Notes: generated from the letters alone by a model not told the origin. A stretch of 32,916 nt of DNA from Schoenoplectus triqueter (GCA_964058805.1 CAXKVV010001211.1:1-32916); one strand, 5' to 3'. Shown: positions 9,549-21,050, counted from the first letter of the stretch. Made by a program: numbers and translations.

Positions 9549-11937
9549 TTCTCTATATTTAACGAAAGGGGTTCCCAATTCTACTTCTTTGTTGCCTATC
9601 GATTACCATGCACTCTTTATTCTGGTTAATTACTTGGTATGGGCATATTGTGGAACATGGGGATAGAATTATGACAACTGTGTCCTCATTTTGATTGAGT
9701 AAGAAGCCTATCTATTATTTAGCTGCTGTGTAGCAGAAAGTGTAGAAACAAGGTTAGAGGAATTTACTCTAAAGAAAGGTTATAAGAGGAAACATAGCAT
9801 GTATACAAGTTCTTTAAGAACAGTTTCTTTGTACTCAGGCAATTAGTAAACTGTGAAGGTGTTAATCTAGATTTTGTGAAGTGTGCTAATCACTGGCATA
9901 TTGGATCGTCGACCTTGTTGTGACTTGTGTATATGTGTGATGAAGTTGGTGGTTCTGGCATTCAGGGAATACCGCAAAAGAATAATCTTGGTTTTTTTTC
10001 CTAACTTTAGAAATGTTGTGATGCCACTGAACATATATAAGTTTCATAATTACCATCTATATTTGTTACAAATTGCGATCCCAGTTGACTTGTTTGATTA
10101 CGCTTATTGAAGAAGTTGTAAAAATTAGGATAATTATTATAATCCCAACTGTCTGTCCCCAATTTTTGTCCCATTGACTACTTTTTAAATTTTGATGACC
10201 GATCGTTAAATCAAAAGACTTTATTGACTAGTCTCTATGACATAATTAAACCTTCATTTCAAAAAATATTACTTTCTTTCAGGCGCGTCTTAATATCAAG
10301 TTCTTTTATAACTATGAATTTCACTCTCATTCTCAGATTCCTTCTCTTTATCTCTTCCACTCCATTTTATACAATATCTCTCGCGTGCTTCTTCAAAATT
10401 TCTTCAATGATATTTGTTTTTAACTACCCACGTTGGTACATTTCTTTTCTGATGGATTACTGTGTTTTTATTTTTATACCTTTGCTTTTTAAATATAATG
10501 ATTTAAATCATAAATCCCATGAATCTCTTTGATATTTCTATTCTTTATAAGTTTCTTTTAGAAACTAATTAATATTTCTTCCATCACTTCGATGCACAAG
10601 TTCTGATGCACTTTTTTTTCATGAAATTGGCAGTTGTGATGGATGCATACTGATTTTAATGAATCAATTATTGTCTTTTCATCAATTTGAGTTATTAAAT
10701 TCATTCTGAAATTCAACACATTATTGTCTATGTATTATATTATCTTTATTTCGAGATCAATTAATTATCTTTGTGATTTATTGTTGTCTCCTTCCTTATT
10801 GCATTTGAAGAAATAAGAATTGTCAATGACGAAAACATATTATGTCATCGCTTCCGTTCCATTATCTTCTAGTTTTTTTTACGTTTATTCTTTTTTTTTT
10901 TCGTTTTGTAATTTCTCTTTATCTTTATTGCGACAATCATTTTTTTTATTTCATTAAGAATTATGAAGATATGAAAATTAAAAATAAAACACACAATAAT
11001 CAATGCTTTTCAATTCATTATCTTTGTTTTCTTTTCTTGCTGATTTCAGAAGAAAAGGTACTCAATTTTGCACTATGCTTCATGAAACGTTTTAATATGT
11101 GATATCAATAATTAGTACATTTGGTATAAACAATATCAATTTTTAGTATACATAGTTGCTATATTGAACATTAGTCAACATTGTTAGTAATTAGATTGTA
11201 ATAAGTATAAATAGCACCGCCACTTTACTTGATATAAATTTTTAGTTTATTCGATGAGTTAATTAACAAAAGACTAGTGTGCTATCTTGGTGCGATGAAC
11301 CCAAGAGGAGTAGTTTATATTGGACAGACCCTCACAAATAAGTACATGAATATAAATAATATTGATAGTTAATATAAATAATTAATTTAATAAATGTAAA
11401 TAGTCTATATAATTGGTTTAAATAATATTGTTGTCAGCTAATTAATATAAACAATCAATTCGATAAATTTAATAGCTAAAAACAATAGGTATAAACAAGG
11501 TAGCAAACATTTCTGCTAATTAATACAATGATCAATTTGATAAAATATAGACAACTCAAAATAATAATAGATATAAATAGCATGAAATTGAGGTAGCAAA
11601 GTGCTATAGCGAAAGTGGCGTTGCCAACTTTTTTGTATTGAGTTATGGTCAACTTGGCGTTACTGGAAATAATTCATGTGAAGCAGTGGGTGATCCAGGC
11701 CACGACACAAATTTGGGCACAATGAAAAAGAAGTCTTGTGAAATCAAAATACATATAATCATCAGTCTAATATTGATTAAGTCTAGACACAAACATAAAA
11801 TGAGCTATATTTTTTGAAAATTTTAAGCAAAAAATAGCAAATTTACTACTAGTTTTAAAAATTAAACTCGGACACGTGTCTGAACTTGTCCATGAATAAA
11901 TCTGCCCCTGGTGTAAAAAACATGTTAATATAAACTA
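9549..11937. other. AT-rich intergenic sequence without a supported gene
   Basis: The first part should contain the 3' UTR of the LPA1-like gene. The remainder is AT-rich with long T runs. Open frames here (for example 10224-10532 and 10842-11102) have simple, Phe/Ser/Ile-rich translations expected of T-rich DNA, with no family resemblance. A short piece near 11690-11910 ends TCTGCCCCTG and may be the remnant of another hAT-like element, but I could not define both ends. Confidence 0.5.
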
Positions 11938-11940
11938 TAA

Positions 11941-13080
11941 TCCGTTTGACAAACTAAGGAATAGCTTTGGAAGAGTAGTAATTTTGGAAAAGCGATATAA
12001 TAGTATTTTTTTTTTGGAAGAGTGGTAGAATAGTGGTATTCTTGACTATTCAGAAGAGCGAAAATATCATTTGGCAGTTGTTACTCAGAATAGTTAAAAT
12101 ATGAATAATTATGATACTAATAATAATAATAATAGTAAAATAATAATCATAATAGTAAGATAATAATAATAATAAAGTAATAAAAAATAATCATAATAAA
12201 TAATATATTATAATAGTAATATAATAAAAATATAAACATAATCATAATATAGTAATATAATAATAAAAAATTATAATTACAATCATAATTATAATTATAT
12301 AATAATAATAAGTAATCATAATTTTAATAATATAATCATAATATAATAATCATAATCATAATCATGATAATAATAATTATAGTCATAATCATAATAATAT
12401 AATCATAATCACAATCATAATAATATAATAATAAAAATATAATCATAATTATAAAATAATTATAAATAATTATAATTATAATTATATAATAATAAATTAA
12501 TCATCACTATAATCAACATATAATAATATAATATAACATAATAAAATAATAATAAATAATAATAATCATAATCATAATCATCATAATATAATAATATAAT
12601 AATAAATAATCTTGATCATAATAATATAATAATAAAATAATTATATTTATATTCATAACATAATAATATAATATTAAAATTATATTTATAATAATAATAA
12701 ATAATATAATAATACTAATGGTAACGATAATATAATAACAATAATGATAAGAATAATTTAATAATAATAATATAATGATAATAATAAAATAAATAATAAT
12801 CATAATATTAATATAATAATAAATTATAATCATAAATATAATATAATAATATAATAATACTAAATCTTAATCATAATCATAATATAATAATATAATATAA
12901 TCAAACAATAATCGCTATTCCGACGAGAGCTAATCCGGTATTCCACCTATAAGTTGGTATACCGGATTAATACTATTCCGCACTCTTCTACTTAGTCTAA
13001 AATTCGTTTGACAAATTAATTCGTCGAAATAGCTATTCTATTCCAACTTTTGCTATTCCATTGAGTGCCAAACACTCCCT
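11941..13080. mobile_element. Possible inverted-repeat element swollen by A/T-rich low complexity
   Basis: The left edge (GTTTGACAAACTAAGGAATA) resembles the reverse complement of the right edge (AGTGTTTGGCACTCAATGGA when read on the minus strand), and GGAATAGC-type motifs recur in both arms. Between the arms lies about 800 bp of microsatellite-like sequence. The arms match imperfectly and no target duplication was found, so the element call is tentative. Confidence 0.4.
12105..12905. repeat. Low-complexity ATA/ATC-type repeat, about 800 bp
   Basis: Nearly the whole stretch is built from short AATA, ATAATA and ATAATC words with almost no G on the + strand. It contains no stable period, so it looks like a drifted array of trinucleotide microsatellites. 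The long minus-strand open frame across 12513-12833 (mostly Ile and Tyr) is a product of this composition. Confidence 0.93.
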
Positions 13081-13091
13081 AAATAATTAAA

Positions 13092-13125
13092 CTAGAGTTA
13101 CTCCCCCGCGCTTCGCTGCGGGGTG
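13092..13125 (-). mobile_element. Helitron-like 3' terminus (hairpin plus CTAG), minus orientation
   Basis: Read on the minus strand, a GC-rich hairpin (CCCCGC, loop, GCGGGG; + strand about 13104-13123) is followed by eight bases (GAGTAACT) and CTAG, and the next base is T. Hairpin, short spacer, CTRR and a 3' T is the classic Helitron 3' end, inserted between A and T. The body would extend rightward on the + strand. I could not find the 5' TC end, so the length is unknown. Confidence 0.6.
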
Positions 13126-13840
13126 GTACACTTTATTGAAGCCATTGTCTATAGATTTTATAATCAAACTTAGCAAAATTATGGTTGCATTCACAATACA
13201 TACTATTATACTATTAGAATAACACCTCTTAACATCACATTGCCCTTTCATACTTGGAGAGCTTGCGTCAAGTACACCTCTTAACATCACATTGCCCAAA
13301 ATCCTGAAAATTAAAATAAATTATTCTTGTCTGAAAGGGCACTTATGTTTTTAACTTCTTATGCAATTTGTGCATTTTCAACATACCCACATTGAAATGT
13401 TAATTTTTGGAGCCTTTGATGCCTCTTTACTTTCTTCCTCTGAAATACAAAAGAAAATAACAGTTACATAAGAAAAATAATAAATGATGTTTGTTATTTC
13501 AATTAATCCTGTATTTCTTCAGAAAAGATAACAAAATCATGATGGACAAATTTAAAATGGCACTCTACTAAAATATTGAGCAGGAATAGCAATAAAGATT
13601 AGCCTCAATTTCTTTATTGTTTAGCAGAAAGTTTGCAATCTAAACCTCATTTAGTTCACTAATTGCAACAGACCAACTAACACAACTGCTAGCCTAAAGA
13701 GTGAAAAGTGATCCTCCCAACTTCAAGTGATTAACCTTTTTTCCAAATCTAATCATGTAATTCACTACATAAAAATTCTTACACTCCTTGATAGTAAAGC
13801 ATTAGAAAATCAAATGCTGAAAAAGAAAATAAGAAGCAAA
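13126..13840. other. Non-coding stretch inside the putative Helitron
   Basis: AT-rich sequence with no supported gene. A short direct repeat (ACACCTCTTAACATCACATT, at about 13221-13240 and 13275-13294) gives rise to a spurious small open frame on the minus strand. Confidence 0.5.
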
Positions 13841-13869
13841 GAGGAAGAGATTAAACCAAAGGGGATGGT

Positions 13870-14015
13870 GGAAAGAGATTTTGGGTTGGGATCTTGACCT
13901 AGCTCATCCACAATCGGGCACATGTCATGCTGTCCAGAAGCCAATTCTGCTTTAAATTTTGTGCATGGTTCACACTTCACACAAGCAATATTGACACTTG
14001 TTGCAAGCGATATTG
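13870..14015 (-). pseudogene. Exon-like fragment on the minus strand, family not recognised
   Basis: Minus-strand frame reading ACVKCEPCTKFKAELASG, then QHDMCPIVDELGQDPNPK and SLSTIPF. The composition is protein-like and unlike the surrounding AT-rich sequence, with a CxxCxxC cysteine motif. No splice sites were fixed with confidence. It has the same orientation as the Helitron-like end to its left. Whether it belongs to a working gene, a pseudogene or a captured fragment is open. Confidence 0.35.
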
Positions 14016-15153
14016 CACCATTGGTGAAATGATGTGAAATTTGCTGTGAAATTTGATGTAATGATGTATTTTAATGTTAAAAAGATATTGATAAACTGTA
14101 TTTGATAAGTTATGTTTAAGAAAATCAAGACTGGACTGTTGTCAGCAGAACTTGTACATAACTGAGACTTTGAAAAATACTTTAAAAAATATAAATACAA
14201 TCATAAAAGTTCTCAAATTTTACCAAAAGATGTATTTTATTATTTATCAGGTATTTATAATCTTAAAAAGGGTATGAAATAAGAGAAAAAAGAAAAGAAA
14301 CCTGATGACAAGAGCTGAAGCTTTGTTACTGGTGTTGTTCCGAAAAATATTTTAAAAATAGGAATACAAACTGGAAAGATACCAAACAACATAAAAAGAT
14401 ATATTTAAATGTTTATTAGGTATTTATAATCTTGAAATGGTGTATTATGTATAGAAATTTAAAAAAAAATGGCCTGGAGCCTGCTTTAAACAGTGGAGAG
14501 CTGAAGCAATGGTTCCCAAGGTATTTTTGGCATTTTGTGAGATTTTTTATTAATAAAATGCGAAAGATAGATTACCGGATAGGCAAGAATATCCATTGAT
14601 TTTTTTCTATATATAAGATTTGACTGTTTTTTAAGCAAACGTTGGGATTTGACTGTTTTTTTTTCTATATGTATTTTTTATAAGATTTATCATATATAAG
14701 ATCTGATCTGTGAGAAGAAAATGTTGACAAAATTTGACTGTTTTTGAACTTTTAAGGCTGAGATCGAAAAAATCATATAAAATCACATAAATCTCAAATA
14801 AAATTTTAGTATGCATGTACATACGGTATATATTTACAAAACCACAAAGTTTCGATGCTATTGGATAAACAGGTAATTTATATAATTTTTTTCTTTATTG
14901 AACGATACAAGATATTTATATATGCATTGAAATAAATTTGCACCTGATAATATGTGTAAAGATTTCATGGTGCTGATCTCTGTTGTAAACAATGACTTTC
15001 ATAGTCAATTCCATTAGAAGGCACCATTTCTGACATCTGTTTGTAACAGCTCAAAATTGATCTACAATATGCTGCATCTGATGACTTAGTACTAACAATT
15101 GTAGCATATTAACAAAGTCTCAACTTACTGTCTAACACAATACTTCAACACAA

Positions 15154-15278
15154 CAGATAGTAATATAGGTGGTCGATGGTCGTCCTAGTTTTAGAGCCCT
15201 GCACATCCTTATAAGTAGAAATTGTTTGTCCCGAAGAATACTTGTATCAGCAACAGCCAATCCAGACGCCTTAAAAAC
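15154..15278 (-). pseudogene. Exon-like fragment on the minus strand, family not recognised
   Basis: After an acceptor read as TTGATAG, the minus strand is open and reads VFKASGLAVADTSILRDKQF, then LLIRMCRALKLGRPSTT. A GT donor follows near 15152. The amphipathic, codon-balanced translation is unlike random AT-rich sequence. No family was recognised. A further minus-strand open piece with protein-like composition lies at about 15005-15075 (MSEMVPSNGIDYESH). Confidence 0.4.
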
Positions 15279-15785
15279 CTATCAAAGAAAACACAATAAA
15301 TACTCAGCAAACATAGTTGCTCTCGATCTGACAAATGACATTGAAAAAAATGTTCTTTAATTACTGCAAATATTGTACCATACCATATATGTGAATATAA
15401 AACCAACTTTATTGTACATTGATATAATACTAACTTGCTATGACAGTGTGGTGAGAAGTAGGAATTTTTTTTAGCACTGACAGCTTTGTCCCTACTCTAT
15501 AAAGTCTTTTCTTTGAGAACCCAAAGGTCAACAAAAAATAAATTCAAGCTAGTTAAGCTGTTGTGATTCAAATTTATATAAAGGAATCAACATGGTTCAT
15601 GTAGTATGAAACAGTCAGGGGCAAAATAGTTTGTTACTGTTTGATTTCACCATGATTTTTAAGTCTTCAATATTCCTGTGCCATTAGTAAATAACTGGAG
15701 ATGGTCATCATAATGTAAGTATTCAGTTGTAATAAAACAAATAAAAAAGGAGGAAGCACAAAAGAAGTAAAGAGGCTAGAGGCTA

Positions 15786-15890
15786 CAATAATAAGGCTTT
15801 GTTCGCTTTGTTTTATCCTCTCCAGAGCTTCACCTCTTGATTTCAAAGCTGAGTTAAATAGCTGGTTTTTTCTTTCCATCTCTGTATAGT
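15786..15890 (-). pseudogene. Exon-like fragment on the minus strand with coiled-coil character
   Basis: Minus-strand frame EMERKNQLFNSALKSRGEAL, then ERIKQSEQSLII, followed by GTAGCC as a possible donor. The heptad-like charge pattern suggests a helical or coiled-coil segment. The family is not recognised. It lies in line with the other minus-strand fragments between 13.9 and 17.1 kb. Confidence 0.4.
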
Positions 15891-16259
15891 TAATGAATAT
15901 CAACATTGACAGCCATATTACAGAAATATAATGTTATTTTTTCTCACATGCAAGTGTGATAAGATACATGACTCGTTACAAAAAGAGTCGCAAAATGATT
16001 TCTTGCATTCTTTATATTGATACTGAATTCAGGATTCACCAACAAATTATATTTTCAAAACTGACAAGAGTTTTACATCAGTTCTGGATGTCATTTAAGA
16101 TTTCACTAAAATTCAATTCTTAACCAACAAAAATGAACAACATATAATTTTATGTCCATCATAAAAAAACCTTCATATTTAAGAAAATATTTAGTAATCT
16201 AGTTAAAACAATATAATGAAAAAGGGCAAACATAAAAGTAATGTCGGCAAATCAGAATC

Positions 16260-16412
16260 AGATTTGCCCATGTTCAGAGTAATTTTCTTCTGAAAATCAA
16301 TAGTTATATCGTTGACTTGGTTATCAACACTGGAATCTAAGAGCAAAAAACTTTTACTCTTTATTATTGCCAAATTATTTGCTACAGAATGTCTCAACTC
16401 ATCCCTTACTTA
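16260..16412 (-). pseudogene. Exon-like fragment on the minus strand
   Basis: Minus-strand frame RDELRHSVANNLAIIKSKSF, then LLLDSSVDNQVNDITIDFQ, preceded by an acceptor-like TTTCAG. In the frame that follows the obvious acceptor a TAA appears first, so the join to the next fragment (16495-16554) is not clean. This may mark a broken gene. No family was recognised. Confidence 0.35.
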
Positions 16413-16494
16413 CTGAAATTATTTAGATCATGTCATCATTCTCTAGTTATATAAGACAAAAAAATTATGTTAATCTCATTTGAATTATAATTAC

Positions 16495-16554
16495 ATTCAA
16501 TAAGTCAATCACTCGATCCATTAATGAAACTGGAACGCATTCAAAGTCAGAACC
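16495..16554 (-). pseudogene. 60-nt exon-like fragment on the minus strand
   Basis: Bounded by TTTGTAG as acceptor and GTAATT as donor on the minus strand, and open throughout: GSDFECVPVSLMDRVIDLLN. The length is a multiple of three. It would be an early coding exon of whatever the minus-strand pieces come from. Confidence 0.4.
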
Positions 16555-16599
16555 CTACAAATAGCAGAATAAAGCATATAAAGTCAGATTCACACATTT

Positions 16600-17136
16600 T
16601 GCACAGGATTACACATTCTGGAAGCTGGCACCGGATATCTGAGTTTTAAGAATTCTCGAAAAAAGTTGAAGAGCGTTTACACTTCTTATTTGCTGCGAAT
16701 TTGCCCAAAGGAGGAGGCAGTGGTAGTTGTTTTTTTCTAATCTACCAATGGAAAATGGAGGTCGACCTTGAACCTGTCGGAGGAGTAAACGTGCAGAGAT
16801 CGGGTGAGGAATCACGCACACGACGTAGATCCAGATCTTGCACCGTAGGGAGAGAGAAAAAGAGTCATCGCTCGGATCACGATGACCTGCATAGACAGAG
16901 GCAGCACTGTAGAGCTGCTGGACACCGTACCTCGCCGACAATGACGATGCCGAGATGGGAACAAAGGATGAATAGGCCGAGGTCCACACGACGAAGGCGG
17001 AGGACCCTCTCTCTCTCTCTCTCTGTTGGGGAGAGCGGCTAAAGAAGGAATGAGTACGAAAAAACTGTTGAGTAGAAAGTGAACGGGCAAGGAAGCGATA
17101 AGAACAAAAACAGTAATGCGCTGTATAAAAATGCAT
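16600..17136 (-). other. GC-richer minus-strand leader or first exon with a CT microsatellite
   Basis: The base composition is clearly richer in G and C than the surroundings, and the minus strand carries a CT repeat (about 17007-17023 on the + strand as CTCTCT). A frame of 175 codons is open on the minus strand, but its Ser/Arg/Phe-rich translation may be only a 5' UTR or an organelle-targeting leader. It sits directly upstream of the minus-strand exon-like pieces, so it could be their promoter and 5' exon. Confidence 0.35.
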
Positions 17137-17722
17137 CTTATAATATCTGTAATTTTTACTATAACGAATGTAAATAAAACTAATTCAGCAATTCAACACC
17201 GAAAATATAGAAACAGGTGCATAAATGATCCGACAATATACTTTTTGTACCATCTCTATCCAATATAATTGTGCAACTAATCGCTACATATGTTTTAAAA
17301 TACATTCACACCGCTACATAGATATATCACATGATCAATTAAACACACAATCAGAGCATGGTAGAATTATGCACAAATCTCAAAACAAATCAACGGTTTA
17401 AAAAAAATATGTCGACGTGTACCACCTCACAGCTCACCGTTCTCCCCTCCCTTTAAGGACTTGGTATAAATATTTTTTGGGCAAATATTTGATATAAATG
17501 ATTACGACTTGGTATAAATATTTTTTGGGCAAATATTGGATTAAGCGATGAATTGTGTTGGAATGCTTTGCAACTTCGATGTGCGCGCACTAAAGTCAAC
17601 TGTGATTGAGATTTTTCTTAGAAACAAGCGCTTAAGGAAACCTCGAATCTTTTCTTAGAAACAATGATCATTTTGTAAAAAATCAATAAACCAAAAATTA
17701 ACGTCCATAAATTATTTATATT
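17137..17722. other. Intergenic sequence with a 32-bp direct repeat
   Basis: No gene is seen. A 32-bp unit starting GACTTGGTATAAATATTTTT occurs at 17458-17489 and 17506-17537. Confidence 0.6.
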
Positions 17723-18112
17723 GAGTTGGGCTATGATACTATGCATAACATGTATTACCTCTGTGGTATAGATCGGTTCTTCGTTTTGAAAGTTCAAATT
17801 GGTCGATCAAACTGTACAAAATAATTTTCATTTGAATATCTAAATATAGATCAAATTTTATATTTTTGAAATTATTATTATTTTTTTAAGATAGTTAAAA
17901 AATCATTTGATTTAGTTATTATAAGTCATTCAAAAAGAAATGATTTTCTAATTATCATAACAAATATTAAAATATTTAAAAAAATTAGAAAATTTAGTCC
18001 TATTCATATGAAAACTACTTTGTATGGTTGGATTCATTTACACTTTGATAATAAATAATTAATTCATAATATAAAAATAATCTGTACTATACATAACACA
18101 ATAGCCCAACTC
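17723..18112. mobile_element. Long-inverted-repeat MITE, copy A (about 390 bp)
   Basis: The left end GAGTTGGGCTATGATACTAT and the right end (ATACATAACACAATAGCCCA, then ACTC) are inverted copies. Pairing continues inward: GTTCAAATTGGTCGATCAAA on the left matches GGTTGGATTCATTTACAC on the right as diverged inverted sequence. The same ends occur in the element at 30638-31085 inside MSH1, so the two belong to one family. It encodes no protein. Confidence 0.75.
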
Positions 18113-18905
18113 TTCATTTTTTAGGAGATCTCATTCGTAAAAAGGGAGGCCGTTTCTTCTTGTTAGAAACGAATAATTTTTTTATTTATGAAATAATGGA
18201 TGAAATGGCGAGCTCGATCCTTTTTTCTCAATGGAAGATCGGAGCTTTTTTGAATAGTCCAAGTAAGAGTTCGCATCGCTTATAGAAAGAGCCGAGGGTT
18301 CTCTAGCACTAACTATCCATCTAAATAATGCTCTTCTAACACAATCTAGAAGCAGAAGCTTAACACTCTACTTATATTAGTGTATTTCTTGCGCACTCTT
18401 ATTCATCTCCAAAAAGAATCTATTTACATATGCAAAAAATGTTGTTTTATTATTATTTTAGAATTATCTTAAAAGTCCAAAATAAATATTCATAAGCCTC
18501 AAAAATTAAAAAAAATTGTACCCAATAAAATTTTAATATAAATAATTTGGATAATATGAAATTTGAAAACAATTTATTATATTTTTTATAGTTAAGTTTT
18601 CTGAGAGCCTCGTAAGCATAAATTTTAAGTTATGTTGCACTGATACAGGTGTGAGTATTGTTGCGGTGATAGGACATTTTTTTTAAAAATATAAGATACG
18701 ATGGAGTATATGTAAAATACTAAAATATAAAAAAGTTACATTATATTTTAAAATATTTAATTTTTCTGTGATAAAAAAGTCACATTGTATTTTTTTACAT
18801 GCAAATACAATGTTTGAATTTTTTTTACATCAAGTTATATTTTACTTCTACGGAGGTAAGGCAACCAACAAACCCAGATAAAGATAAATAAGCCTACAAA
18901 ACTAA
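18113..18905. other. Intergenic sequence; first part possibly organelle-derived
   Basis: 18120-18370 has lower AT content and a texture like the 18.9-19.75 kb block. The rest is AT-rich, with poly(T)-rich ends near 18780-18840. No gene is seen. Confidence 0.35.
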
Positions 18906-18909
18906 TAAG

Positions 18910-19750
18910 TTCATGACTTATTCAGCCCGGCTCGTGGCCTCCCAATTTACAGAGTGAAAGCGGAAACACCTGTTAACACAGAGGAGGGATCCGCTTCGAG
19001 CTAAGCGTCCACAAAGGCCAGATACAAGGCTTGCTTTTGAGGCCGTGGAATTTACTTGGTGAGAACCGTTATTATGTTGTTTTACAAAGAAATAGGATAT
19101 GCACGAAAGACCAATCTTCATAGTCCGGTGCCGCTCTTTCCTCACTGGTCTCAGGCTCGGGAATTCTTCAACGCTGTGCACCTTTCTTTTATATGAAATT
19201 CTTCTCACTCGAGTACTGGCATGGCATGATCGTGCATTCGATGAAAGAGTTTCTCAATCTCCGTACGCCAACTCGCGCTATATTACTTGGATGGAAATGA
19301 GATGAGTCGATGAATTCCACTAAAATTTTGGACTTCCCCTACCAAGAAGCAAGATAAGACCTATCGACTCGCAAACTAACCATAAGAATGGCTTTTTTCT
19401 GCCTAAGCACCACTACTTTCACTTGGACTTTTCCACTAGAGTGAAATATAGTCATACTCAACAGGGATAAGGGACCAGACAACTATCATCAGAATCAGTC
19501 ATTCTGAGTGAATTAAGTAAGACTAGCTTTCAGAGTCTATGGAGTTTTGCTTGCTCACTTTATCCTATTGAACTTTTTCGAGAGAAGAATCGATTTCTAA
19601 TTTCTTTCAGAGTCTGCCATGCGGCCTTACTCGACTACTTTTTTCAAATGGTATCACTTGCGGAAAAGAAGGGCTTGGCTCCGGCGATGTTGGTTCATGA
19701 GAAGTGCGTGCAGCTCACTGAAATATCCTAAAAAAAAATCAGAAGCATTT
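18910..19750. other. Stretch resembling organellar DNA (candidate NUMT)
   Basis: Balanced base composition and purine-tract texture (for example GGCTTGGCTCCGGCGATG, and AGAAGAATCGATTTCTAA) differ sharply from the AT-rich flanks and recall plant mitochondrial intergenic DNA. Short open pieces exist on both strands (for example QMVSLAEKKGLAPAMLVHE at about 19640-19700), but none makes a complete gene. No known mitochondrial gene was identified, so the origin is inference from texture only. Confidence 0.3.
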
Positions 19751-20279
19751 TCGGAGGAGTTTCGGAGGTGTCAGAATACTCTGATATGTCAGATAGAGTA
19801 TCTGATACGCTCCGCACGCGAATCATGCATACATTCATATCCGATGCGATGTGAGATATGACTGGATTTTGAAGAATCAGTACGAGATAGATTTTAAGTG
19901 ATGAAAAAGAAACTAAAAAGGAGACAAAATACACGAACAACACGAATTTCATGCTCACTAGTATGGATTCTATAAAGAGCGATCAAAATTGTTGCTCTTC
20001 AGAACGATAAACAGGATCTAGTTTTCGAGATCCAAAACATCAAATTACTCTCTTCCATTTAATATTATAATATAATAATTTTCTCTTTATTATTTTTCAA
20101 CCATCCAAATTAAAAAAATAAAATCACCTACTCACCAATTTGAAGAGCAACGAACAGACAAAGAAGCCATTAAATTGTAAAAGACAGCAATATAACGTCC
20201 TCTGTTATTGATGAGTTGAATTTGAGTAAAGAAGTGTATCATATTTTATATAATTATTATATTGAAATTTTTTGAGATG

Positions 20280-20520
20280 GTAAAGAATTATTGTGGGCAG
20301 TTCGGTTAGGAAATATTATTGCCGTTAAAAAATTGCACAATTAATTTACTAATAAAAATTAGTTAGTTAGGGAATATTATTGATAGTAAAAATTTGCACA
20401 ATTAATTTACTGGTAAAAAAATATGTATAGACAGTTCGGTCTGAGAATATTATTGTTGGTAAAAATTGACACAATAAAATTATTGATAAAAATTTGTACG
20501 ATTATTTTTTTATTAAAAAA
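20280..20520. repeat. Three diverged direct repeats of about 65-100 bp
   Basis: The motif (G)AATATTATTG followed by GTAAAAATTTGCACA and AATTTACTGGTAAAAA recurs three times (near 20310, 20372 and 20440), and the CAGTTCGGT lead-in occurs at about 20299 and 20433. The units have diverged by many substitutions. No gene is seen around them. Confidence 0.6.
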
Positions 20521-21041
20521 ATTCAGTCAGCATATTTATTTACCGCCATGTTAATATTAAAAGATAAATTTTAAGCCATTTTATATTTATTCAACGGTGA
20601 AACCAAATCAAATGCCCATACGAAAATAAAAGGGCTCGGAGTTCGGAGCCTTTTGAGAGTGATCCAAAAATAGAAAATAAATCCTCTGTTCGCTGAATTC
20701 ACGAATAAGACCCTGTTCGTTGAGATCCAACGATTCAAATTCGTTTCATCCTTCTTAAAATTCGCACAAATAATTTTCAGTAATTTTCGACCATCCGATA
20801 GTGCGAACGGGATTCTGTTTGTGGCTAGGAATAAGAGCAGATTCGGACCCCAAAAATAATCGGGTTATTTTCTATAATTAGAAACTTTTTTTCTAAATAG
20901 AAATCACCCAAAAAAATCTGGGCATCCGTACGGCGCTTCCAGACATTTTCTGGCGGGAAGTACGAAGCACACTTTATTGTGAACTGGACTGAAGTGGAGA
21001 GATTGGTCACTGGCGCGGTGTCTCTTTCCCTCCGCCCCATG

Positions 21042-21050
21042 AAACCCTAG
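21042..21050 (+). promoter_or_regulatory. Telo-box (AAACCCTAG) in the MSH1 5' flank or leader
   Basis: AAACCCTAG lies 65 bp before the MSH1 start. Telo-boxes are known near transcription starts of plant genes active in dividing cells, including many for translation and organelle functions. The same bases form a tiny reading frame, ATG AAA CCC TAG (21039-21050). The transcription start is not known from the sequence. Confidence 0.55.

Noticed and set aside
10224..11102. Two open frames in AT-rich intergenic DNA
   Set aside because: Phe/Ser/Ile/Leu-rich translations expected of T-rich sequence, with no splice-consistent neighbours.
12513..12833. Minus-strand open frame of 106 codons
   Set aside because: The translation is almost only Ile, Tyr, Met and Leu from ATA/ATC low-complexity DNA.
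18918..19208. Minus-strand open frame of 96 codons in the organelle-like block
   Set aside because: No recognisable protein; the block as a whole is better described as possible inserted organellar DNA.
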